NCBI GenBank assembly: GCA_937862735.1 | Contig: CALMDH010000222.1 | Span: 1 to 15,944, forward strand | Origin: M0108 sp937862735 | GTDB taxonomy: Bacteria; Pseudomonadota; Gammaproteobacteria; Chromatiales; Chromatiaceae | Direction: 5' to 3' | Length of the DNA: 15,944 nucleotides | Shown here: positions 8,437 through 14,515 of the stretch, piece after piece | Numbering within the stretch: position 1 is the stretch's first letter | Layout: each line of letters begins with the position of its first letter | Translations under genes and position numbers: made by a program | The notes under the pieces: model-generated | Seen by the model: only the letters and a program-made list of their open reading frames with translations | Database searches by the model: none | Told to the model about the DNA's origin: nothing

Positions 8437-8780
8437 CCACTGCCCTCACCCGCGCCAAGGACGGGTGCGGGATCGGGACTGCCGGGGGTCGGGTAATGGC
8501 TTCTAGAGGCATCTTCCAGGCCAGGCAGAGGCATCCTTGAGTCCCCTCCGCAAAGCCTGTTGCGGGATAGTATCAGTAAATGCTGATGGAGACTTTTGGC
8601 CCTGTATCCGCATGTTACAAGAATTGGCGGAGACTGATTTCCAAGGTTTACGCCTTTGTTGTTGCCTTTTTGGATGGGCCTTATCTTTGCTACCCTTTTC
8701 TAATAACCACAGCATCTCAACTTTCGGCCAGCAACCGGAAAGTTGATGGGCACTCGTTAATTTGAGGTGAAGGAAGCGCT
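8437..8780. other. AT-richer intergenic region between folP and glmM
   Basis: This 344-base gap is clearly richer in A and T than its surroundings, mainly at 8565-8760. Short open frames on both strands show no recognisable motif and poor codon bias. No tRNA or known riboswitch fold is apparent. The right end holds an inverted repeat (8718-8745) and the glmM ribosome binding site (AAGGA at 8770-8774). A promoter for glmM is likely here; TTGTTG at 8656-8661 and TTATCT at 8681-8686 are too far apart to call. Confidence 0.45.
8718..8745 (+). promoter_or_regulatory. Inverted repeat/hairpin in the glmM leader
   Basis: CAACTTTC (8718-8725) is the exact inverse of GAAAGTTG (8738-8745), and GG/CC pairs extend the stem past a one-base bulge, leaving a loop of about 7 bases. 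It ends 35 bases before the glmM start. It could be an mRNA hairpin, an operator, or an attenuator without a U-tract. Its role is unknown. Confidence 0.4.
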
Positions 8781-10112
8781 ATGCGCAAGTATTTCGGTAC
8801 CGATGGCATCCGCGGACGGGTCGGTGAGGGCCAGATCACCCCGGAGTTCATGGTCAAACTGGGCTGGGCGGCGGGCCGGGTCCTGGGGCATGCCGGTCGT
8901 AGCAAGGTGCTGATTGGCAAGGACACGCGGATTTCCGGCTACATGTTCGAGTCCGCCCTGGAGGCGGGTCTGGTGGCGGCTGGGGTCGATATCCGCCTGC
9001 TCGGCCCCATGCCCACCCCCGCCATCGCCTATCTGACCCGGACCTTCCGCGCCGCCGCGGGGATCGTCATCAGTGCCTCGCACAATCCCTATGATGACAA
9101 TGGCATCAAGTTCTTCTCCGCCGCGGGCGATAAACTGCCGGACGAGGTGGAACTGGCCATCGAGGAGGCCCTGGACCAACCCCTGACCACGGTCGAGTCC
9201 GCCGCTCTGGGCAAGGCCAAGCGGGTCGAGGATGCCGCCGGGCGTTATATCGAATTCTGCAAGGGCACCCTGCCGTCCTCGTTTTCTTTGCGAGGACTGA
9301 AACTGGTGGTGGATTGCGCCAATGGTGCTACTTATCACACCGCCCCCTATGTCTTCGAGGAATTGGGGGCCCAGGTCACCGCCATCGGCGTCGAGCCGGA
9401 CGGTTTCAATATCAACAGGGGGGTCGGTTCCACCTCCCCGGCCGAACTGAGTAAGCGGGTCCAGCAACTGGGCGCCCATCTGGGCATTGCCCTCGACGGG
9501 GATGGGGACCGGGTGTTGATGGTCGACTCCCAGGGCCGGCTGGTGGACGGAGACCAACTCATCTACATCATCGCCAGGCACCGTCATGCTCACGGCGCCC
9601 TAAGTGGGCCGGTGGTCGGCACCCTGATGAGCAATCTGGGTTTCGAGCATGCCCTGGGACGCCTGGGTATCGGCTTCGCCCGGACCCGGGTCGGCGACCG
9701 CTATATCATGGAGCGGCTCAAGCAGGATGGCGGCATCCTGGGCGGCGAGCCTTCCGGACACATCATCTGTCGCGACCGCACCACGACGGGCGACGGCATC
9801 GTCGCCGCCCTCCAGGTGCTGGAGGCCCTGGTGGAGACCGGCACTACCATCGAGGACCTGGCGGCGGAAGTGAAACTCTATCCCCAGATCCTCGTCAACG
9901 TCCGCCTGGACCAGCCCCGCGATATCCTTGGCCTGCCGGCCATCCAGGATGGCGTGGCCGCGGCGGAGCGGGAACTCAGTGGCAAGGGGCGCATCCTGCT
10001 GCGGCCCTCCGGGACCGAGCCCCTGATCCGGGTCATGGTCGAGGGTGAGGACCGCGTCAAGGTGGAAACCATCGCCCACCGCCTGGCGGATCTGGTCCGG
10101 GAGCAATTGTGA
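8781..10112 (+). CDS. glmM: Phosphoglucosamine mutase
   Basis: GlmM interconverts glucosamine-6-phosphate and glucosamine-1-phosphate, feeding UDP-GlcNAc for peptidoglycan and lipopolysaccharide. The protein has 443 residues, normal for the family. It opens with MRKYFGTDGIRG, and the phosphoserine loop ISASHNP places the catalytic serine at Ser100. The metal-binding loop DGDGDR gives Asp239, Asp241 and Asp243. The sugar-binding loop GGEPSGH and the C-terminal phosphate-binding loop RPSGTEPLIRV are present. AAGGA lies 6 bases before the ATG. In E. coli it directly follows folP; here a 344-base gap with a hairpin intervenes, which suggests separate control. Confidence 0.97.
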   Translation: MRKYFGTDGIRGRVGEGQITPEFMVKLGWAAGRVLGHAGRSKVLIGKDTRISGYMFESALEAGLVAAGVDIRLLGPMPTPAIAYLTRTFRAAAGIVISASHNPYDDNGIKFFSAAGDKLPDEVELAIEEALDQPLTTVESAALGKAKRVEDAAGRYIEFCKGTLPSSFSLRGLKLVVDCANGATYHTAPYVFEELGAQVTAIGVEPDGFNINRGVGSTSPAELSKRVQQLGAHLGIALDGDGDRVLMVDSQGRLVDGDQLIYIIARHRHAHGALSGPVVGTLMSNLGFEHALGRLGIGFARTRVGDRYIMERLKQDGGILGGEPSGHIICRDRTTTGDGIVAALQVLEALVETGTTIEDLAAEVKLYPQILVNVRLDQPRDILGLPAIQDGVAAAERELSGKGRILLRPSGTEPLIRVMVEGEDRVKVETIAHRLADLVREQL

Positions 10113-10118
10113 GCCCGG

Positions 10119-10160
10119 GCCTGGCTTGAGCCAGGCACCCGCTTGCCGGACAATGCCGGC
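10119..10160 (+). terminator. Two consecutive hairpins after glmM
   Basis: GCCTGGC (10119-10125) pairs with GCCAGGC (10130-10136) over a TTGA loop, and GCCGG (10145-10149) pairs with CCGGC (10156-10160) over a 6-base loop. They begin 7 bases after the glmM stop. No run of T follows, so intrinsic termination is doubtful; they may protect the 3' end or weaken read-through into the transporter. Confidence 0.35.
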
Positions 10161-10236
10161 TTGTGGGGTGCTGGCCCATGCCAGCGTCCGTTCATCGGGG
10201 CCGGGGCCTGATCCCGGGTTCTGACCGGGGGTGAAG

Positions 10237-11610
10237 ATGGCAGCAACTCAGTCGATCCATGGGATGTGGTCCTCGCGGCTGGCCTTTATCCTGGCCGCGA
10301 CGGGCTCCGCCGTAGGCCTGGGCAACGTCTGGAAATTTCCCTACATGGCGGGAGATAACGGTGGCGGGGCCTTCGTCCTGGTCTATCTCCTCTGCGTCTT
10401 GCTGATCGGGATTCCGATCATGATGGCGGAGATCCTCATCGGCCGCCGGGGCCGCCAGAGCCCCATCAATACCATGCGCGGTCTCGCCGCCGAGGAGCGC
10501 CGCCATGGCCTCTGGGTCCTGCTCGGTTGGGGGGGGATGGTCGCCGGCTTCCTCATCCTATCCTATTACAGCGTCATCGCCGGCTGGACCCTGGCCTATG
10601 TCTTCCGTGCCCTGGGGGGCAGTTTCGTCGGACTCAATGCTGAATCGGCCGGTACGCTTTTCACTGCACTGATCAATGATCCGGAGCGGTTGCTGGCCTG
10701 GCATACCATTTTCATGGTGATGACCACCATCGTCGTATCGCGGGGGGTCAAGTCCGGGCTGGAACAGGCTGTCAAGGTGATGATGCCGGCCCTCTTCCTG
10801 CTGCTGCTGGCCCTGGTGGGCTATGCCATGACCTCCGGGGAATTCCTCCGCGGACTGGAATTTCTCCTCGTGCCGGACTTCTCCGAACTGACCCGGGGCT
10901 CCGTCATCCAGGCCATGGGCCAGGCCTTCTTCACCCTTAGCCTCGGCATGGGCGCCATCATGATGTACGGCTCCTATCTACCCCGCAATGCCTCGATCCT
11001 CAACTCCTCGCTGCTGATCGCCGGCCTCGATACCCTGGTGTCCCTGCTGGCGGGCCTGGCGATCTTTCCCATCGTCTTCGCCAATGGCATGGAACCGGGG
11101 GCGGGTCCGGGGCTGGTCTTCATGACCCTGCCCATCGCCTTTGGCCAGATGCCGGGGGGGCTGCTGTTCGGCACCCTCTTTTTCATCCTGCTGGTCTTCG
11201 CCGCCTGGACCTCGGCCATCTCCCTGGTCGAGCCCGCCGCGGCCTGGCTGGTGGAAAACCGGGGGATGAACCGGGTACGGGCCGCCGCCCTGGTCGGGAC
11301 CCTGGCCTGGCTGCTGGGGATCGTCACCATCATGTCCTTCAGCGACTGGGCCTTCAGTTTCAATTTTCATGGTGAGACCAAATCCAACGGCCTGTTCGAC
11401 ATCTTCGACATCCTGACGGCCAACGTCATGCTGCCCCTGGGGGGGCTGGCAATGGCGCTGTTCGCGAGCTGGTTCATGGGACGTCCGTCCACCGTGGATG
11501 AACTTCAGTTGGGCGATGGCGTCCTCTATCGGGCCTGGCGCTTCACCGCCCGCTATCTGGCGCCCCTGGGGGTCCTGCTGGTCTTCATGAGCGGGCTGGG
11601 GGTGATCTGA
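10237..11610 (+). CDS. Sodium-dependent transporter of the neurotransmitter:sodium symporter (NSS/SLC6-like) family
   Basis: NSS proteins use the sodium gradient to import amino acids or related small molecules across the inner membrane. The protein has 457 residues from ATG 10237, with about 11-12 hydrophobic segments and the LeuT fold expected. The first helix carries the family signature GSAVGLGNVWKFPYMAG followed by DNGGGAF, which contains the unwound region that binds sodium and substrate; a later segment, SLGMGAIMMYGSYL, fits the broken helix 6. GGGGG at 10226-10230 lies 6 bases before this ATG, so I prefer it over GTG 10231. The stop TGA is immediately followed by the GTG start of ratA, so translation is probably coupled. 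The substrate cannot be assigned from sequence alone; tryptophan, other amino acids and other small solutes are possible. Confidence 0.9.
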   Translation: MAATQSIHGMWSSRLAFILAATGSAVGLGNVWKFPYMAGDNGGGAFVLVYLLCVLLIGIPIMMAEILIGRRGRQSPINTMRGLAAEERRHGLWVLLGWGGMVAGFLILSYYSVIAGWTLAYVFRALGGSFVGLNAESAGTLFTALINDPERLLAWHTIFMVMTTIVVSRGVKSGLEQAVKVMMPALFLLLLALVGYAMTSGEFLRGLEFLLVPDFSELTRGSVIQAMGQAFFTLSLGMGAIMMYGSYLPRNASILNSSLLIAGLDTLVSLLAGLAIFPIVFANGMEPGAGPGLVFMTLPIAFGQMPGGLLFGTLFFILLVFAAWTSAISLVEPAAAWLVENRGMNRVRAAALVGTLAWLLGIVTIMSFSDWAFSFNFHGETKSNGLFDIFDILTANVMLPLGGLAMALFASWFMGRPSTVDELQLGDGVLYRAWRFTARYLAPLGVLLVFMSGLGVI

Positions 11611-12045
11611 GTGGCCCAAGTCAGCAAGAGTGCCTTGGTCCATCACTCCGCCGCCGAGATGTTCCACCTGGTGCGGGACGTGGAGGCCTATCCTGGTTTC
11701 CTGCCCTGGTGTCATGCCACCCGGGTCCTCAGTCGCGAGGACAATCGCCTCTGCGCGGAGCTGGTGGTGGCGCGGCTCGGCATTCAGCAGACCTTTTCCA
11801 CCTGCAATCGCTTTATCGAGAATGAGTGGATGGAACTCGAGCTGCGCGACGGGCCCTTCAAATATCTGCGCGGCCGCTGGACCTTTCTCCCCCTGCGGGA
11901 GGACGCCTGCAAGGTGAGCCTGACGCTGGATTTCGAGTTTGCCGGGGCCCTGATCGACAAGGCCTTTGGCGCCGTCTTTCACCAGATCGCCAACTCGATG
12001 GTGGATGCCTTCTGCAAACGCGCGGATGAGGTGTATCGTGGCTGA
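11611..12045 (+). CDS. ratA: RatA family protein (START/SRPBCC domain; type II toxin family or coenzyme Q-binding-like)
   Basis: The 144-residue protein matches the RatA/YfjG family throughout, with an opening of the type KSALVHHSAAEMFHLVRDVEAYPGFLPWC, then LELRDGPFKYLRGRWTF and a C-terminal helix GAVFHQIANSMVDAFCKRA. E. coli RatA was reported to block 70S ribosome assembly, while the fold is that of Coq10-like lipid-binding proteins, so the native role is debated. It starts with GTG directly after the stop of the transporter, with GGGGGTGA upstream acting as a likely ribosome binding site, and it overlaps rnfH by 8 bases. The ratA-rnfH pairing is conserved; the usual divergent smpB neighbour is absent. 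Confidence 0.93.
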   Translation: MAQVSKSALVHHSAAEMFHLVRDVEAYPGFLPWCHATRVLSREDNRLCAELVVARLGIQQTFSTCNRFIENEWMELELRDGPFKYLRGRWTFLPLREDACKVSLTLDFEFAGALIDKAFGAVFHQIANSMVDAFCKRADEVYRG

Positions 12046-12361
12046 GACGCAGATACGGGTCGAGGTGGCCTATGCCCGCCAGGAGACTCAGGTCCTGCTG
12101 ACCGTCAGCGGCCCACCGGGCATGACGGTCCGGGAGGCCATCGACCGCTCCGGAATTCTGGCCCGCTTTCCGGAGATCGATCTGGCCCTGAACAAGGTGG
12201 GGATCTACGGCAAGCTAACCCGCTTGGAACAGAACCTGGGCGATGGCGACCGGGTGGAGATCTATCGCCCCCTGATCGCCGATCCCAACGAGCAACGCAA
12301 AAAGCGGGCGGCGGCGGGCAAAGTCATGCGCAAGGGGGCGGGGGAGGAAAGCGGTACCTGA
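12038..12361 (+). CDS. rnfH: RnfH family protein (UPF0125, RatB), ubiquitin-like fold
   Basis: This 107-residue protein has the RnfH family pattern: IRVEVAYARQETQVLLTV, then VREAIDRSGILARFPEIDL, NKVGIYGK, and the conserved block DGDRVEIYRPLIADPNEQRKKR. The family has a beta-grasp, ubiquitin-like fold; its function is not established, though it is linked by neighbourhood to Rnf complexes or to RatA. GAGG at 12028-12031 lies 6 bases before GTG 12038, which sets the start inside the end of ratA (8-base overlap). The Lys/Arg-rich C-terminus is typical. bamE, which often follows, is missing. Confidence 0.92.
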   Translation: MAETQIRVEVAYARQETQVLLTVSGPPGMTVREAIDRSGILARFPEIDLALNKVGIYGKLTRLEQNLGDGDRVEIYRPLIADPNEQRKKRAAAGKVMRKGAGEESGT

Positions 12362-12371
12362 AGGTCGATTC

Positions 12372-12394
12372 CCGGTCCTGCTGATCAGAGCCGG
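12372..12394 (+). terminator. Weak hairpin after rnfH
   Basis: CCGG (12372-12375) and CCGG (12391-12394) can pair, with CTG/CAG inside after a mismatch. There is no T-run, so it is only a weak candidate for a transcript end. The stronger hairpin of the repeat at 12458-12480 lies just downstream. Confidence 0.2.
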
Positions 12395-12437
12395 AACCTC
12401 CGACCAGGGTTGGATCCAGAACCGGGGCTGGGTAGCG

Positions 12438-12540
12438 TTCAGGCCCCCTCTCCCCAACCCTCCCCCGGCAGGGGGGAGGGAGCAAGAGAATCATCGGCTT
12501 GTGCTGCCAATGTCCATTCAGGCAGGGGGGTGACGCTTAA
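12438..12540. repeat. Third copy of the palindromic repeat, between convergent genes
   Basis: It begins TTCAGGCCCCCTCTCCCCAA, matching copy A in smc (2586 onwards) at nearly every base of this end, and shares the later block GTGCYGCC followed by a G-rich end. The internal hairpin is strong: CCCTCCCCC (12458-12466) against GGGGGAGGG (12472-12480) with a 5-base loop. It lies between the ends of rnfH and the dsrC-like gene, where the hairpin could affect transcript ends from both sides. The right end (GGGGGGTGACGCTTAA) has diverged. Confidence 0.75.
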
Positions 12541-12550
12541 AACCGAGGGA

Positions 12551-12889
12551 TCAGTAGCCGCCCTTGCGCGCGATGAAGGGCAGTCCGGCAATGCGGTTGC
12601 CCTGCTTGCTGGGGGCCATCGGGAAGAGCTTGTACAGGTCCTTGCTGCTCACGGTTTTACCCCAGCGCTTGCCCATGTCCTTGTTGATTTGCCGTTCCAT
12701 CGGCTGATTGCCGTTGTTGTTCGTGTACTCCTCACGCAGGTATTCCAGGACATCCCAGTGCTCCTGGGTCAGTTCGATCTCTTCCTTGGCCGCCAGGGCC
12801 ATGGCTACGTCCCGGTCCCAGTCCTGATAGTTGACCAGGTTGCCGTTGTCATCGGTGGCGATCGTCTTGCCGTTAACCTCGATGGCCAT
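12551..12889 (-). CDS. DsrC/TusE-family protein lacking both redox cysteines (RspA-like)
   Basis: DsrC and TusE carry sulfur on a C-terminal cysteine for dissimilatory sulfur metabolism or tRNA thiolation. This 112-residue protein follows the family from end to end: VDGK-like VNGK, DxxGNLVNYQDWDRDVA, IELTQEHWDVLEYLREEY, then the C-terminal block LYKLFPMAPSKQGNRIAGLP. The family position for the first cysteine (KQAC in DsrC) is Gly97, and the usual end KPTGCV is replaced by FIARKGGY, so both sulfur-binding cysteines are missing; there is no cysteine anywhere in the protein. Such homologues have been grouped as RspA, of unclear and perhaps regulatory function. AGGAG lies about 9 bases before the ATG. 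No tus or dsr genes are adjacent. Family membership is clear; the function is not. Confidence 0.9.
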   Translation of the reverse strand: MAIEVNGKTIATDDNGNLVNYQDWDRDVAMALAAKEEIELTQEHWDVLEYLREEYTNNNGNQPMERQINKDMGKRWGKTVSSKDLYKLFPMAPSKQGNRIAGLPFIARKGGY

Positions 12890-13220
12890 AGGGGTGCTCC
12901 TCTTGAATGTGTTGTTGTCTGGTTACGCCGCTGGCATGGCGGCAGAATCACGCCCCCCGGCGGGGCGAATCCCGTCTTCAGGACCAGGGGGCCACTCACG
13001 CTTCCCCGGGGTACCCGTTCAAAGGTCGCTAATTTTATGAAATTGCTTTCCGCCCGTCATCCGTTCAAGGCGGTATTTCGCTCAGAGTAGTATTTCGCCT
13101 GGGACGACCTTGTCCAGGGGGAAGTTCCGCCTGCCCGACCCGCTGGCCGTTCCTGGGATCGCCGCCAATGCGGATCAGTGGTGGCATCATCCGGGTCAGG
13201 AGCTGAGGCCAGTCCAGCCA
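12890..13220. other. Leader region of the dsrC-like gene, downstream of hemW
   Basis: These 331 bases hold no convincing gene. In the direction of the dsrC-like gene (minus strand) the leader carries two GC hairpins: 12951-12967 (CGCCCC/GGGGCG, 5-base loop) and 12927-12943 (GCCGC/GCGGC, 7-base loop). Further upstream are an AT-rich stretch around 13030-13045, two copies of GTTCAA(A)GG (near 13018 and 13063), and a 9-base direct repeat GTATTTCGC at 13073-13081 and 13090-13098. A promoter is likely in the AT-rich part, but no clean -35/-10 pair is seen. Confidence 0.4.
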
Positions 13221-14456
13221 TCAGGCCTTCATGAACAGGGTGACGAGATCGTTGAGGAAGCGGCCGCCGAGTTCTGTGGGACGGACCCAATCGTCCTTGA
13301 CCGTCAGCAGACCCGCCCGTTGCGCGGCGGTCAGCGGCGCGGCGAGGCGCCCAGGCGCCAGTCCGGTGCGCAGCGCGAACAGGTGGAGGGGAAAACCGGC
13401 CGTCAGGCGCAGGCTGTTCATGACGAATTCCAGCGCCACCTCGTCTTGCCCCAGGGACCAGGTGGCGCCGGGTGGTGGCCCCTGGGGGCCGGTCTTTGCC
13501 ACCGCCGTCAGGTAGGCCGAGGGTTGCCGGGGCTTGGCCCGACGTTCAATCCGACCGGTGATCGGGTCGGTCAGCTTGCCGTGGGCGCCGGCACCAATGC
13601 CCAGGTAGTCACCGAAGGTCCAGTAGTTCAGGTTATGCCGGCACTGGCGGCCGGGACGGGCGTGGGCGGCAACCTCGTACTGGGTGAAGCCGCGCGACAC
13701 CAGTGATTCCTGCCCCTGAAGCTGCATGTCCGCGCTCAGGTCATCATCCGGCAGGGGCGGCGGCGCGGCGTGAAAGGGGGTGTGCGGTTCCAGGGTAAGC
13801 TGGTAATAGGAGAGATGTTCCGGGTCCAGGGCCAGGGCCTCCCGCAGGTCCTCCCGGGCCTGAGTCAGGTCCTGCCGGGGAAGACCGTACATTAAATCGA
13901 GGTTGATATTGGCGAAGCCGGCCTGGCGGGCCAGCCGGACGGCCTGGCGCGCCTCCTCCGGACCATGGATGCGGCCCAGGGCCTGAAGGGTGGCCTCGTG
14001 GAAACTCTGGACCCCCAGCGAGAGCCGGTTAATGCCCGCTTCCCGGTACTGGGCGAAGTTGGCGCTATCGGCCGTCCCCGGGTTGGCTTCCAGGGTAATC
14101 TCGGTGGCGGGAGCCAGGGGCAGGCGTTGGCGGATGCCGGCGAGCAAACGGGTCATGGCCGCGCCGGAGAGGAGACTGGGGGTGCCGCCGCCGATGAAAA
14201 CACTTACCAGTGGTTGGACCTCCAGTCCCAGGCTGACTAGTTCCAAGTCCAGGTCGCGGAGCAAGGCGTCCACGTAGGCGTTTTCCGGGAGGGTGTCCCG
14301 CAGGCTGTGGGAATTAAAATCGCAGTAAGGACACTTACGGACGCACCAGGGAATGTGGACATAAAGGGCGAGGGGAGGGCGGCAGGCGCCAGGACCAGTC
14401 GCGATCCTCCCCTCCTTCCTCGCTGCCTGCCCTGAGAAAAGCCCCGAGGTTGGCAT
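13221..14456 (-). CDS. hemW: Radical SAM heme chaperone HemW (formerly HemN-like/YggW)
   Basis: HemW binds heme and an iron-sulfur cluster and is thought to deliver heme to respiratory proteins; it is not a true coproporphyrinogen oxidase. From ATG 14456 the protein has 411 residues. The radical SAM motif CVRKCPYC supplies Cys38, Cys42 and Cys45 and is followed by DFNSH; Phe47 replaces the fourth cysteine seen in HemN. The SAM-binding GGGTPS is at 89-94, EANPGT at 123-128, and the HemW heme motif HNxxYW (HNLNYW) at 274-279. E. coli HemW has about 378 residues, so an N-terminal excess of about 25 remains. An ATG at 14519 overlaps the stop of the upstream gene (ATGA) and would add 21 residues. 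An AGGAGG just before ATC 14405 has no canonical start after it. It lies downstream of the sugar dehydrogenase gene, probably on the same transcript. Confidence 0.94.
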   Translation of the reverse strand: MPTSGLFSGQAARKEGRIATGPGACRPPLALYVHIPWCVRKCPYCDFNSHSLRDTLPENAYVDALLRDLDLELVSLGLEVQPLVSVFIGGGTPSLLSGAAMTRLLAGIRQRLPLAPATEITLEANPGTADSANFAQYREAGINRLSLGVQSFHEATLQALGRIHGPEEARQAVRLARQAGFANINLDLMYGLPRQDLTQAREDLREALALDPEHLSYYQLTLEPHTPFHAAPPPLPDDDLSADMQLQGQESLVSRGFTQYEVAAHARPGRQCRHNLNYWTFGDYLGIGAGAHGKLTDPITGRIERRAKPRQPSAYLTAVAKTGPQGPPPGATWSLGQDEVALEFVMNSLRLTAGFPLHLFALRTGLAPGRLAAPLTAAQRAGLLTVKDDWVRPTELGGRFLNDLVTLFMKA

Positions 14457-14515
14457 CTGGCTCAGGGCTGGCCATGCCACTCTGGGATGAGGCACTGACC
14501 AACCTTGGTGGCGGA

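Noticed and set aside
8537..8765. Small protein-coding genes in the folP-glmM gap
   Set aside because: Overlapping 60-70 residue frames occur on both strands with no ribosome binding site, no motif and composition unlike neighbouring genes.
12410..13090. Plus-strand open frame over the dsrC-like gene
   Set aside because: It begins in the palindromic repeat and runs antisense to a clear DsrC-family gene.
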